Source of the DNA: Torreya grandis
Taxonomy: Eukaryota > Streptophyta > Pinopsida > Cupressales > Taxaceae
Direction of reading: 5' to 3'
NCBI GenBank assembly: GCA_037957365.1
Contig: JARHVA010008346.1
Span: 315,001-379,000, forward strand
DNA length: 64,000 nt
Shown here: positions 1-14,222 of the stretch, piece by piece
How positions within the stretch are numbered: the first letter of the stretch is position 1
How the letters are laid out: the number at the start of each line of letters is the position of its first letter
Notes under the pieces: model-generated
Seen by the model: only the letters and a program-made list of their open reading frames with translations
Told to the model about the DNA's origin: nothing
Databases searched by the model: none
Translations under genes and position numbers: made by a program

Positions 1-2348
<2,348 letters not shown>

Positions 2349-3480
2349 TTAATCGAAATATGTCTTTAAAAATTGTGCATTGGTGGGTTCTTTAAAAACA
2401 TGTCCATTATTTTGTGGACGATATATACTAGGACCAAGGATGTCTTTTACTAAGTAAGGGCCCCACCATTTTTGGGGATATTTTCCTTATTTTTCATGCA
2501 TATAATCTAATTTGAATACTAAATCACCAACATTAAAATTTTGTACTTTGACCTTTTTATTATGTTGTTTAACAATGTGAACCTTGTATTGGTACTTATG
2601 TTGTAAAAAACCATATGATATTCATTAAGAAGGTCTAAAGCATGAAGAGGAGATTCACATAAGTCTTCATTAGGAAATATACCATGAAGATATATATGTA
2701 AAGATTGGATTTCAAATTATAATGGTAATATTTATTCAAAATCATATATGAGTGAGAATGGTTTTGCCCTAGTGGTAGTACATATGCTAGTACGGTAAAC
2801 CCAAAATACAAGATATAAATGAAGGTACCAATTAGTAAGGGTTTCTTGAATATTTTTTTGTATATTTATATTTAAAATTTTATTAGTAGCCTTTGTTTGA
2901 CCATTATATTGAGTATGATAAGGTATTTAAAACTTATGTGAAATTTTGAACTTGGAACATAAATGTTTCATATCTTTATTTTTGAATTTAACACCATTGT
3001 CAGAAATGATAATATGAGTAACTCCAAAACAATAGATAATTTTATTGAGAATAAATTTAGAAATGGTGGTTCCTATGACATTAACAAGAGGCATGGATTC
3101 TACACCTTTGGTACAATATTCCGTAGCAATAATAATAAATACAAGGCATCTTGTGATTTAAATAATTTTCCAATGAGGTCTAATCCCCACATAGACAATG
3201 GCCATGGGGACTCCATTGTTTGGATCTTAGCCAAAGGATAATGAATTAGAAAATCATAGAGTTGAAAACTATTACACTTTTTGGAAAATTTAAGAGCATA
3301 TTTTTTTAGATTAGGCAAAAAATAACTCATATGCAAACATTTGTGGGATGAAGAATGTCTACCATAGTGACCACCACAAATTCCCCCATGTGCTTGTTCT
3401 AGGAGAGTAGGAACCTCTTCTTGAATTACACAATGGAGTAAGGTTATTTTGGCATGATGGTAATAAAAAATTTTATACTA
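2349..3480 (-). pseudogene. Ty3/gypsy integrase remnant
   Basis: The retroviral-type integrase joins element cDNA to the chromosome. Reading the minus strand, a His-rich H2C2 zinc-finger region (AHGGICGGHYG near 3400) leads into the core entry WPLSMWGLDLIG (about 3170-3210). A core segment with SDNGVKFKNKDM follows (about 2965-3020). The C-terminal domain has WWGPYLV near 2455, matching the GPY/F module, and runs to a TAA at 2349. The core is spread over different frames with several stops, so no active enzyme is encoded. The frame at the C-terminus is open for about 40 codons, which fixes the end of the pol gene. Confidence 0.75.
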
Positions 3481-3589
3481 AAACACATACATAGAATATT
3501 TTCTACATATTTTATTATTTTCACAAGAATCTATGTTTGGAGGGTAAATTTGATGTTCAATAAATTAAATTGTATTTTTATACCATGGG

Positions 3590-5010
3590 CTTTGTCAAAT
3601 AATGATAGCCTCAATATGACATAGTAGTAAATCATGTTGTTTTAAATAATAAGGTGATTTCCTTATTTGGATAAGAAATTAGGAATCATGAATTATTTTA
3701 TGAGCGTGAAATAAAGATGTTGATGAAGAAAGAGAGTTAGATATGGTATTTTGATCTCTTAGGATTAGCTTTATGGTAAAATAAATTAATTAATTTTTTG
3801 GAAAGTGTAGTAGCCTTTTCATAATATGTGATTAAATTTTCACTTTTGTATTGATAATCACCATTAACAATATGGCATATAAGTTATGAGTCACCCAAAG
3901 CATGTAAATATAGGATATCTAAGTTGAGTGTGGATTACATGCCTAATATTATATCTTCATATTCAGACATGTTATTGGTGACATCAGAAGTTAATATAAA
4001 TGTTGATGGTATGATCTTACCATGTGGATTTATTATAATACATCCTACCCCATCTCCTTGGAGGCATTTGGCACCATCAAATTGAAGTGTCCACATGTAT
4101 TCATGTAAACCAATGGTAACTTCAGGTATTTCTTTAATGACTATGTATATTTAGTAGTACCATGAGTGATATTAGTATCTTTTTGATTATTTGCTTCTAG
4201 ATCAATAGTGAAAATTGTGAATATATTATTTTAGAGAGATAGATTGGTTAAGACTTCAATATAAATAATTTATTCATTATGGAGACTATCTTAAAGGTGA
4301 TTTATAGGTGGTAAAGAATCCACCACAATTCGGTTGGTGATGACTTTTCCTTTGATATATTTTTGTGTGATAAAGTGAAGTTTGAATTCTATCAATAGGA
4401 CCATCCATTTGCCAATTCTATATCTAGGTAAGAATTTTTTAGAGAATAAATGATGAAGTAGATCAAAATGAATGATGACATAAGTGGTATGATAGAGCAT
4501 ATAATGATGGAGATTTTTATATGTAAAATATATAGCAAGGAACTCATAGGAGGAGCTAATAAAATATATATAACATATCATGAAAAATATTGGTAGTTCT
4601 AATTTTTTTAAGTTTGAAAGGCATTTTGATGTAATAATAGGTACCCCATTCCATAGTAAATGTTGTTTTATATTGGTCTTTAAGAGTGATGTGTATTTGG
4701 TTATAGCCTAAAAAATCATCCATAAGTGATAACATTTCATATCCAATAGTGGAATCAACTATAGAATCTATTGAAGGTAAATGAAAGTTGTATTTTGGAC
4801 ATGCTAAGTAAAGGTTAACAAAATCAATACATATATGAATAATCATAGTTATTTTTTATGAATGAGAATTATTTTTGATACCCATTATAATTAGTCAAAA
4901 TGTTTTATGAATATAACATCCAAAAGTTTGATGATTTCTTTGTGACATAAGGTATATATTTTAGGTGGAAATTTTCACTGATTTTGTCTAATAGGTTTAA
5001 CATATGGGTA
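3590..5010 (-). pseudogene. Ty3/gypsy reverse transcriptase and RNase H remnant
   Basis: The RT finger and palm region is clear at 4556-4846. It contains CIDFVNLYLACPKYNFHLP, SLMDDFLGYNQ, KTTFTMEWGTY and MPFKL, which are the conserved blocks before the active site. The tether to RNase H follows at 4291-4581 (RIGKWMVLLIEF, HFITQKYIKG). An RNase H-like stretch in a third frame near 3640-3900 includes GDSQLICHIVNGDYQYK. The expected FxDD active-site block is not intact between these pieces. Frameshifts separate the segments and stops occur throughout. The RT N-terminus (VKPIRQNQ) is seen near 5000. Confidence 0.8.
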
Positions 5011-6349
5011 AATGATGATATTATTTACAATGATGTGAGGATCAATACTTATAATATCTTCATATGAATAATAAAATGATTTATTATACTTTAATAAGAA
5101 TAACCTAAATATATCATATTATTTTATAGTGAGTTTTTTAGAGACAGTATTAGGTTGAGGACACTTTGTGTGCCATATTCTATTTTTATGGTTTCTTAAA
5201 TAAGCATATGATTTTTATCTTATAAATGATATGGAGTAAGGGGAGAAAATAAATAGGATTTATTGTACTGTCAACACTAGAAGTGAAGTTATTAAAACAA
5301 GGAGATTTTTACGTAAAGTTTCTAAGTTTATTGAGCATGAAGTAGTTCAATTATAGATTCATCACTAGGAAGTATAGTTAATGGCCCATAGTATTTGACA
5401 TCCACTTTGAGATTGATTATTTGGTTACCATTATGATCATATTAATAATTTATTTATCATACATATGTGTCTTTAGCATCTAAGGTAATTTTAGTATAGG
5501 TTCAATTTTAGGGATATGAGGTTGAGTGGAGTCAACCATATTCATGATAGGTGTGTTAGTTTGTGTCATAGATGAACATTCAATTGTATTTAGGTTGATA
5601 TCCTCAATTGTTTTGATGAAATAATTAAAATAAAAAAAAGGTTGTATAATGTTTGGTTGTGTAGAAATTTTAGAAGGTTTGAGAGTCAATTTTTCTTCAA
5701 GTACCCATGGGGTATCTAATAATGGAGGATTAAGGGGAGATACATAACCTTGATGTTTTGATTCAATATATTTTAAAATATGAATGAAATGTACATCATA
5801 TTTGAATTCATGTATTTAGGGTAATGTATTTTGATAGTGTTGTACATATAAGTATCATGATTGGCCTTGGGCCATGATATAATTATCGTTGTATGTAGGA
5901 TAAATAGTGCATGCATCAGATTTTGGGGAGAATCAAAAGTAGATACACCTAAAGTGACATCAATTTTTGAGGATACATTATTAAATGATCTTGAAATAAT
6001 TTGGACATTCCATACTCATCACATGTGAAATCATATTTCATGTAAGAAGTTTTGTATGCATTATGTACACATTGCATGGAGGAGGAGTTTTAGTAATATC
6101 ATAAATTAGAGAAATGGTACAATCAAATGAAAGTAAAGGAGGAATCCATTCCATAATTTAAGGAGGTAATTTTATGTTATTAAAATTATCTATAATTCAT
6201 TAGGTTCATCATCATCAAAATCAGTGAGAGTGACCTATAAATTGGGATTCATGTTAACAAATTTAGGTATAGGTGCACTATTAATTTGTGGGATGGTTGG
6301 AATTTTATATTGATATTTGGGGTTTGGTAGTTGTATACTCCATGAATTG
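5011..6349 (-). other. Linker between protease and RT, decayed
   Basis: This is presumably the former spacer and pol N-terminus of the minus-strand gypsy element. A short open stretch at 5480-5689 shows no recognisable domain. The rest has stops in all frames, and I can assign no function. Confidence 0.4.
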
Positions 6350-6540
6350 GGATCAACCTCATTTTTGTATAATTTTCCATTATAGATGAATTTAATACAT
6401 TGACTACCTAAAGAGGTAATAGCCTACATACAATGCATCCATAGGAAACCAAGGAGTATGTTGTAAGATAGTGATAAATCAATAACCATGAGCTTAGTGC
6501 ATATTGTCTTGGGTATAATAGTGAGTGGGATACAAATACA
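6350..6540 (-). pseudogene. Retropepsin C-terminal remnant of the gypsy element
   Basis: On the minus strand a segment reads MVIDLSLSYNILLGFLWMHC, then after one stop AITSLGSQCIKFIYNGK. This matches the end of the aspartic protease domain in Tat/Athila-like gypsy polyproteins, where 'YNxLLGRPWxH' and a following 'S..HQ.(I/V)KF' are typical. The catalytic DSG triad of the N-terminal half was not found upstream. It is consistent with the gag-protease-RT order of its neighbours. Confidence 0.6.
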
Positions 6541-7489
6541 ACCAAGTGGTTTTTTTATTTATCAAATCCTCAACATGTGAGATGATTTTTTTAAAGATTA
6601 TCTTTGGTATATCTGATATGTTATATTAACAAAAGATAGGTAACATTAATTATTAATATTGCATCCACTAATACTTTTTGAATAAGGGTATTATTTATTG
6701 TAATTTTAATAAAGAGGGTGGATCATTAGTTTTAAAAATAATTTTTTCATTAATCATGTCTTCTTCAAGAAATTCCATTGATGGTTTATAAGTTGTGGAA
6801 ATAGTTTCAATAATATGTACTTTTGTAGGTGAAGAATCTTTAGGAAACTTTTATGAATCAAGTGATGGTAGTTATTCAATATACTATAATTTTTGCATAA
6901 ATAATTTATGATGATATGGAGAAGTAAGAACTAACTACATAAGGGTAATTTTACAAGGCATTGAATTGAGTTCTTCAAATAAATTCCAATATGATTTAGA
7001 AGATGAAGAATTAACACAAGGTTTATGATGTATAATATTTTTCATAGGAATAGGAGTATAGTGGGGTTCTAGTTGTATAAGTGTACCATGATGATGTAAT
7101 TTGAGAATAAAACAATGGTAAAATGTATCTCCTAACATAAAAGAAACAACAAATTTGAGAATCCCATGACATTTTTCATGATAATAACCCACATTAGCAT
7201 GGAACCAAAATATTTTTTTAGGAACATACCATGAAGGTGGGGAATTATAATAAGTGAAAGGTTTATAGGGAGATAATCATTTATTAATTTTTTGGACTAT
7301 TAATGGTGTATGGGAAATAAGTGGATTATCTATTTTAACTACTCTTTCTTTTATTTGAAGAGTAATAGTAATTACATTAGTTGAATGTTGGAAAGATTCC
7401 TTGATGGATTTATGATTTGGTTCGAATTATTTCATAAGAAAGTATTGTCGTTTAGTTTGATCAGATGCATCATTTATAATATGTGGAGA
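6541..7489 (-). other. Gag-to-protease spacer, decayed; one His/Cys-rich stretch
   Basis: An 85-codon open stretch at 6935-7192 contains GYYHEKCHGILKFV followed by FYHCFILK. It might be a corrupted zinc-binding segment at the Gag end or start of pol, but the Cys/His spacing is not a clean CCHC. The rest has stops in all frames and no recognisable domain. Confidence 0.35.
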
Positions 7490-8040
7490 AAAAATTTCAA
7501 ACCTTATACTGAAGTGAAGGGGTTAGGGTGGTTATAAATATTTTAAATAGATTATCATCATTCATGTTATGATCTGATTTATGAGCCAAAGATTTCTGTT
7601 ATTTAATGAAATCATGAGTTGATTCAAAGCATGATTGTTTAGCATTGATAAAGTGATTAAGATAATTTTTGAGAAGATAATTTTGTTGAAATTCCTTGAA
7701 TAAAGCATTAACCAAACCTTCTAATTGAGAGATAAAATGTTCAGGTAATTAATTATACCATTCGAAGACATCATCTATAAATATTTTGAGTAGAAGTTTG
7801 GTGGTAGCAAAGGCAATTGCTTGAGTCCATTCTTCATAAATATTTCCAAATGCCTTAATAAAAGATTTAGGGTCTTTAGTCCCATCATATTTAATATTTG
7901 GGAGTATGTTTCTAATATCAATAGAAATAATGAAAGGAGATAATGGTTCATTTTTGATATTTTAAAGCATCTTGTTATGCATAAGGGGTTGTAGAATGGT
8001 ATTTCCATTAGCATATGTAAGAGGAAGAGGGATAAACTTT
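7490..8040 (-). pseudogene. Ty3/gypsy Gag remnant
   Basis: Gag builds the cytoplasmic particle in which retrotransposon RNA is copied. On the minus strand one frame reads LPNIKYDGTKDPKSFIKAF, then EEWTQAIAFATTKLL and FEWYN, then after a stop LPEHFISQLEGLVNALFKEF. These are the conserved blocks of the retrotransposon gag domain: the 'Y.G..DP..F' start, the 'W' helix and the 'LP...I..F..L...F...F' helix. The start codon cannot be fixed. Stops and at least one frame change make it a pseudogene. Confidence 0.75.
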
Positions 8041-8559
8041 TGATTATTTTTAGCTAAGATGAGAGGAGGCTGATTAGTCATGTGTAATAAATGATGTTAC
8101 ATTTGCATCATTTGAGATGTATTTGTTGTTTATATAACATTAATTTATTGGACTATTTGTGCAAGGATTTGAGTAGTATCAATTTGTGCATTTTAATTAT
8201 TAGGATTAAGAGGTGGACTAATGGTATTGTTAAGAGGAGGAATTTTAGTGTTTAGAAGAGGAACATTTCCATTTTTAGGAATTGGAATGTTGCTTAGTAA
8301 AGGATTTCTTGTAGGATTATTGGTTAGGATTTTAACAATTAATCTTAAAATGTAATAAGTAATTTAGATAAGGTAGTGTATTCAGACATGTGAAATGTAT
8401 TAGATCCATTTATGTCATAATTTTGGGTAATTTAAACCATATTTTAATCCATAGATGAAGGATGAGATAAAGTGCATCAAGAGTGAGTATCCTCTTATGT
8501 AACTAGGATATGAAGGAAAGAACAACATATATATCATCTAAATAGATTAAGGTTGTCCA
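8041..8559. other. 5' leader of the gypsy element, no gene
   Basis: AT-rich sequence upstream (in minus-strand sense) of the gag remnant, with no coding signal. I saw no primer-binding site. Confidence 0.35.
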
Positions 8560-10277
8560 AAATAAATTTAATAGTATATTTCATGATTTTTTAAATAGAG
8601 ATCTAAAAATAAGGATTAAATGTATGAAATCTAGGCAAAATTGACTAGATACTATACAAGATCAACTAAATAATATTTTAGAAAAAACATTGAATCAACT
8701 TGAGGGTACATAATCAACTAGATGGTATAAAGTCAAACCATTCAATTGAGTTCATAATAAAAAATAAATTAATCTACAAGATATTAAATCAAACAGGTCA
8801 GTTGTGTTATATAAAAAGGATGAATAAAAAATAATATGCTGGAAATTGAGTTGAACTGATTGACTACGTTCTATAGGAAGATAACCATAACAATCTTAAG
8901 AGATTGAATCAAATAGATTGACTATATTCTTTAGGTAGGAAAAAATTGAAATTTTATAAATATGTACAACTAAGTGTTGATTTTTAGAGAAGTTAATTGA
9001 ACACATAGGTAACTAGATTGATTGGGTCGATCTATTTGTAATACACAACATAAACCTTATACCAACACTATCTAATATAATTTTTAATACAAAATATAAT
9101 TTAAAAACAACAATCATTAATAATAAAATGTAAATTCTAATGTAATAAGAGAATATACCTAATTTATTTTAAATTATGACTTAAAATGTGATAGGGTGTT
9201 TGGCTTTGTAAGGGGCTTAAGAAGAGATATGCTAAAGTTGGTTTTAGGTTTGTTAAGGATGAAAGGGATCTTTGTTGGTGATGGTAAAAGCTTGGTATTG
9301 TGGTATACCCCATCACTTCACAATCCCATAATGTCTTGGGTTATTTTCTAATATACCATCAACCATTTTTTTATATTCAACAAGAACAATGAGTTAGCTT
9401 TCCCCTTGGTGATGAAATCCAAGTAGGTAGACTTGGGTAGAATTGTTTAATTGATTATTTTATATTTTCATGATTTGGTACTATTGAGGGAGAAATATGA
9501 CTAATCCAGTAAATTAACCTTCTTATTTATATTGTGTGTAGTTATTAAGAAATAAAGTAGATAAAGGTAAAATGAAGTAATTGTTATCAATTTAGGTTAA
9601 TTTTTCTTGCTAAAATGAATAAAATAGAACTAAGTCAATTAGATCGACTAAGTTAAGTAAATATAATAGAGAAAGGTAGATAAAATCAACATAGTCTATT
9701 GGAAGACAAGTTAGTAGAAACATAGTCAATCAAGTCAACTTAGTATCTAGCAAAAAAATAAATATAGAACTAATTTTGTTGGATTGACCTAGTTTACTAT
9801 AAGGAAATAGTTTTTATAGAACTAAAAATTTGGAAAATAAAGTACTAAAAATTTAATTTTTTGAAAAAGAGCAAGAAATTAAATTTGAGAAATTGAGAAA
9901 AATAAATAACTATGATGATTAGAATCAACCTAATAATTAATACAAATTCGATTAGATCAATGTCGTAATGTGTTGAAGATGATAAATTTTTATTGCTAAG
10001 ATGTGCTATCTAAATGAGGGTTTGAAACTAAAAACAAATATGAATAGAGTTGATCAAGTCAATAGAGTTAGAATACCTATGTAGAGAGTATTAAACTGGG
10101 TCAATGGGATCGATCAGTTGTTAGTATAAGAATATGACCTACGCACATATCTAAACTAATTTGATCAAATCAACATAATATTAAAACCTACACATAGAGT
10201 GTTAGACTGAGTTGACAAAATTGATCCAATAATTTGAAAATTAAAATTAAATTTTTTTAAGGGTTAGTTCACATCGG
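8560..10277. repeat. Stretch with scattered TCGAC/GTTGAC-type motifs
   Basis: About twenty degenerate copies of short words such as 'gattgactag', 'gatcaacta', 'gggtcgatc' and 'gatcgacta' are spread over 1.7 kb, roughly every 50-100 bases, with no coding frame. Similar words (ggtcgacc, ggttgacctagtagg) recur at 56290-57740 around repeat D2. It is probably noncoding LTR or leader sequence of a gypsy family. Confidence 0.5.
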
Positions 10278-11550
10278 GTTTACTAGAATACATGCAAATA
10301 AAAGTGAAGTTGATCTATAAATCAATCCTAACTTAGAGAATATAAATCCATTATCTATACCACTTACAAATAATTAGATAATTATGGTCATGACCAATAT
10401 GGATCTACTAAACCTACCTAAGGGATTTATTATTACATGATATGGCTAGAGAGGGTTCCAAATCCTCTAGTCAAGTGAAACCACACAATAACCCTAGTTA
10501 GGTCTATAATGAAATAATAAGTAAATATAATATAGTGCTCACTAAATCTTGTGTAAAAAATGGGGGATAAACATAAGCAATAAACATGCAAAGTAAAAAT
10601 ATGCATAAGTAAATTAGAGGTAATCCTAAGTAAGGAGAGATAATACATTCATTGGTCATTAATAGTGTAAATATATCTACCAAAATAAAGAAGTAGGAGT
10701 TAGGAATACTTACCTTGAATATGAACTCATCGAGCCTCAACCTCTCCCTTAGCTAATGGTCCTTTGCAAGTGGTTGTTATATATTATTTAAGAAGATAAG
10801 GATGTAGAATGGACTAGATTCTAGCCAAGGATCTCCTAGTAAATCTCAAGTATTCACAAGACAAAATTTCTCCTCCAAGTATGAATCCCTAAGTAATGAC
10901 TCTTCAAGTAGAATGGAAGAAATGTGTGTTGTAAAGAAGCATAAATTAATCATTATCTCTTAGAAATGAAATGAAAGGGGGTATATATAGATTTGAATTG
11001 ACCCTAAAATCTTATAGAATTTTAGTTGATGTAGTCATCCTAGTCAATCTTATTAGGCAGGAAATAGAGTCATTAGGTTTCAAACTCAATCAGCCTAAGC
11101 TAACTCTGTCCCATATCATGCACTACTCCCATAATGAGTTTGACCCAATTGAATGTGTTTGATGGATGGTAAAAATGGGATTTACTTAGGTAATAGTTAT
11201 TTGAGGTAGTAATTTTTTTAGATAAGAGTGTGAGCAAGGTGTCAGATCTTAGGGAAGCATATAGGAGGGACTTTTATTAGTTTTAGGTGGTGGTATAGGG
11301 AAAAAAAATATTAAGAAGCACCAAAAGTATACCCACCTATTTTTTGGTATACCATTTAATGTGTGCACTATGAGAGATTAACACTCAATGGGTTATTGTA
11401 AGAGATAAAGAATCAATTATTGATAAAGTTTTAAAATATGTATACACCTATGTCATTATTTTTCTACCCTAGGCATTAAAATGGAGACACAATAATGATG
11501 TATTGAATAGTGACAAGTGACATGGGGATGAAAGGATGATGAAAAGTGGG
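10278..11550. repeat. Repeat D1, LTR-like, homologous to D2
   Basis: This stretch aligns by eye with 55512-56780. Shared anchors in the same order include 'gagggttccaaa' (D2 'tagggttccaaa'), 'cataac(a)accct', 'ggaatacttacctt', 'cctc..ccctt(a/g)gc', and the 'acccacc...ttggt..acc' block near 11320 and 56600. It lies just left of a minus-strand integrase remnant (12170-12931), the expected place for that element's 3' LTR. Short ORFs inside it look accidental. Confidence 0.6.
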
Positions 11551-12169
11551 AATGATTTAGGTTAATTAAGGTGGTAGAAGCATAAAGACAATGCTTAAGT
11601 ATATATATGCATATGTGGACTATTTAGGCATAAAAGGAAACTCATATGGAGTAACTAAGACATGAGGACTTAAAAAGTTATTGAAAGAGGGGATAAGGGT
11701 TAAATGGTGTGGGAAAGGAAGGGAAGATATGGATAACTCTCTAAGGGTTTCTAATTCTACACCTATTGACCTATTGAATTTCCTTCAAAGAAATCACTAC
11801 ATACTCTTCCCAAAAAACCTTCTACATTTATGATTTTGGGACCAAGGTCAAGGAAAAAATGGATGATTAATTAATTTTGGGATGAATGGAGTGGATAAAT
11901 GAAATAGATAATATTACCCTAACTATCAAGGTATTATAAATGAGGTAATTTCAAATGAATTATTATCACAAGTGATGTTGGAAACTAGTTTTCATCATTC
12001 TGCTTATCCAAAGTGTCAAAACATGATTTACACCATTGGAAAAAGTTTTATTTATATATTTTTTAAACTTTCTCATTTTACAATTTTATGGAATAATACT
12101 ATGTAAAATAATATATAAGGATTAGATGGGCTTAATTTAAGTATAAAATTTATTTAGGTGCATGATATT
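11551..12169. other. Spacer between repeat D1 and integrase remnant
   Basis: No coding signal. Similarity to D2 fades here. It probably contains the polypurine tract and LTR edge of the interrupted gypsy element, but I could not place them. Confidence 0.35.
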
Positions 12170-12931
12170 AATTGGATCATCTAATTCTTGACCTTCTTGC
12201 ATGACCAATTTATATGCTCCTAAGCCAAACCTGGTGATAATGATATATGGTCCAAGATAATTAAGTTTAAACTTACCTTTCTTTTCTTGATCTACATGTA
12301 TATCTCTCTAATTTTCCTTTATGACTAAGTCACCAATCTCAAATTATTGAGATCAAAAATTATTATTGTATTGATTTTGTAACCTATTTTGATAAGACTT
12401 AAAATGATCAAGGACATGTAAATATTTATCATCCAAAACTTCAAGATCCTATAATCATATAACCCTACATGAATCTTCATTAACTAGTAATTAAAGTGAG
12501 ATGTGAAAAGATAAGAGTTTGAACTTAATTGTTAAGATGTATTCAATGCAAAATACTAATGAATAAAAATTTATCCTAATTATATTACAAACAATAGTTT
12601 GATAAGACCATTGTGTTAGATATAATTTAAAAATGCCAATTTAGGCTAACATCATTGACAATTTTCTTAATAATGTTGATAATAAATTTATTATTCCCCT
12701 TTGCTTGATTGTTGCCTTCTAAATAATAAGACATCAAACACTTTTATTGGATGTGGAACTACTGATAAAAGGCCTTGACATCTTTACTCTTGACAGATTT
12801 GTTGTTGTCTGATATGATAATCGAAGGGGTTCTATAGCAACAAATGATGTGGTTGAGAATAAACTTTTATATTTGTGGATCAGTGACATAAGTGACTAGC
12901 ATGGATTCCACCCACTTTGTGAAATACTCTA
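12170..12931 (-). pseudogene. Tat-like gypsy integrase, interrupted by LTR A
   Basis: Reading leftward from 12931, the minus strand gives EYFTKWVESMLV, then SIIISDNNKSVKSKDVKAFY, then NNQAKGNNKFIINIIKKIV, and at the end GKFKLNYLGPYIITRFG. These correspond to the integrase core (TDYFTKWVE, the second catalytic Asp in ISDNGK, the GN.Q.E..N..L block) and the GPY C-terminal module. The catalytic Glu position reads Lys. The reading stops abruptly at about 12932, one or two residues upstream of 'YFTKWVE', where LTR copy A begins. So a later insertion split this gene. Stops elsewhere confirm decay. The N-terminal half of pol should lie beyond the inserted elements and was not found in the window. 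Confidence 0.8.
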
Positions 12932-12934
12932 AGT

Positions 12935-14205
12935 AAAATTTTAACCATAAAAATATAGATTTAGGTTATCTAGGGTTAAAGGGGATAGAGATAGTCTAAG
13001 GTACAAGGGTGATAAATTATCTCTATAGCAGAAAAATTAAATTCTAAACTCAGGTATAACATATGAATTCATTAAAATATGATAGGCTAAAAATAGGAAG
13101 TATAACTATGCTAGATATGGAAATGATAAAGAATTAATGTACTTAGTTTTGATGCTAACATAGTTATAGATCTGGAACAAGTAGGAAGCATACTAGAAGA
13201 GAATTCTAGAATAGTCATCATCAAATTTTAGATTAAATACATCTAGAGCCATAAACACTAGAATCAACCTTAGACAGTTACATTGACATAATTATATGAA
13301 CGTAACACAAGTGTTCATTATGGAATGCATATTCAAAAATTATGTAACCACCTAGATGTTTTTGGTTTTTTCTTCATCATCGCTTAGTGAGTTTAGATCT
13401 AGGTCCCTAGTTCTTCATCCTCATAGTGGCCTTTGGGGAAAATAAGTTAGTGGGAACATGGTGTCAATATAACCCCAAAGACCTCTCTATCAATGAGTGA
13501 TGCATACATAGCCAATACTAGGAAGAAGGCCTTAAATTGATGTAGTTTTCCCCTAAATGTTAGCTTGTATAAATCATGAAATATTGGAAAGAAAGGACAA
13601 CAATGACCTAGATTGTAACTTGGAAAATTAGGTTCTTAGGCTTCTCCTTCAATTATTCATACCTATAGATGTGTATTCCCTATGACTAATATGGAAATAG
13701 GAATAAATAGGGAAGCTTTACTCAATTTTATTCTCTTTAGTATGAATGTTAGATGAGTTATGAGTGAGGGTTGATCTTGTATTTATATTAATTCCCTTAG
13801 AGAAATAAATTTCATTAAATAACTTAGGCTAACCATTAAAATACATTTCATTTGCAAATTATGTGACCTTAGGGCACTAAACACTTGCATCAAAGCAAGA
13901 CATTTGCATTGACATAGGTGTCTATCTAATATGTTAGTGTCTAGGGACTAAGAAAGTAGGTACATGCTTAGAACTTTAATAAGTGGAAGTTAAATAGGTT
14001 TTAAGCATTCTAGTCAAGATAGCAGGTCTGGGTCACCAACATAAGACTAATTAGACTAAGAGATAGTCTAAGGGGAATAATATAGAGTATATGTGAGAGA
14101 TACAAAATTGGAAAAGGTCCAAAATTGAGAGGAATAATCAAAGTCTGATTTTTCCAAGTGTACAAGACTAAAGTGATATATAATCCATAAATATATTATA
14201 CATTC
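12935..14205 (-). repeat. LTR copy A of element G (3' LTR)
   Basis: Aligns by eye with the B copy (26927-27773 plus 39275-39664) and partly with C (39665-40175). Anchors include 'gttatctagggttaaa', 'gataaa(t/c)tatctct', 'ccctagttcttcatc', 'cctatagatgtgta'-like, and 'aggtgtctatcta'. It ends at 14205 ('tattataca', TG...on the minus strand), directly followed by a pyrimidine run that reads as a polypurine tract on the minus strand. That marks it as the 3' LTR of a minus-strand element. Its left edge interrupts an integrase gene. Confidence 0.7.
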
Positions 14206-14222
14206 CCCCTTAATCTAGTAAT
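14206..14222 (-). other. Polypurine tract of element G
   Basis: The plus strand reads 'ttcccccttaatctagt', so the minus strand is AG-rich (aagggggaa) immediately before LTR A. It would prime plus-strand DNA synthesis. Confidence 0.55.

Larger units (their letters stand above)
2349..8040 (-). mobile_element. Decayed Ty3/gypsy element (gag-PR-RT-RH-IN)
   Basis: On the minus strand the remnants run in standard Ty3/gypsy order: gag near 8040-7490, protease end near 6540-6350, reverse transcriptase and RNase H near 5010-3590, and integrase near 3480-2349. Many stops and frameshifts interrupt every domain, so the copy is dead. The integrase wording (WPLSMWGLDLIG) and the RT wording (SLMDDFLGYNQIHI) resemble the Tat/Athila branch more than chromoviruses, and no chromodomain follows the integrase. 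Neither LTR could be defined. Lineage is inferred from family knowledge only. Confidence 0.8.

Noticed and set aside
10433..10740. Two overlapping minus-strand ORFs in repeat D1
   Set aside because: Composition follows the AT-rich repeat, no domain is seen, and the frame is not kept in D2.
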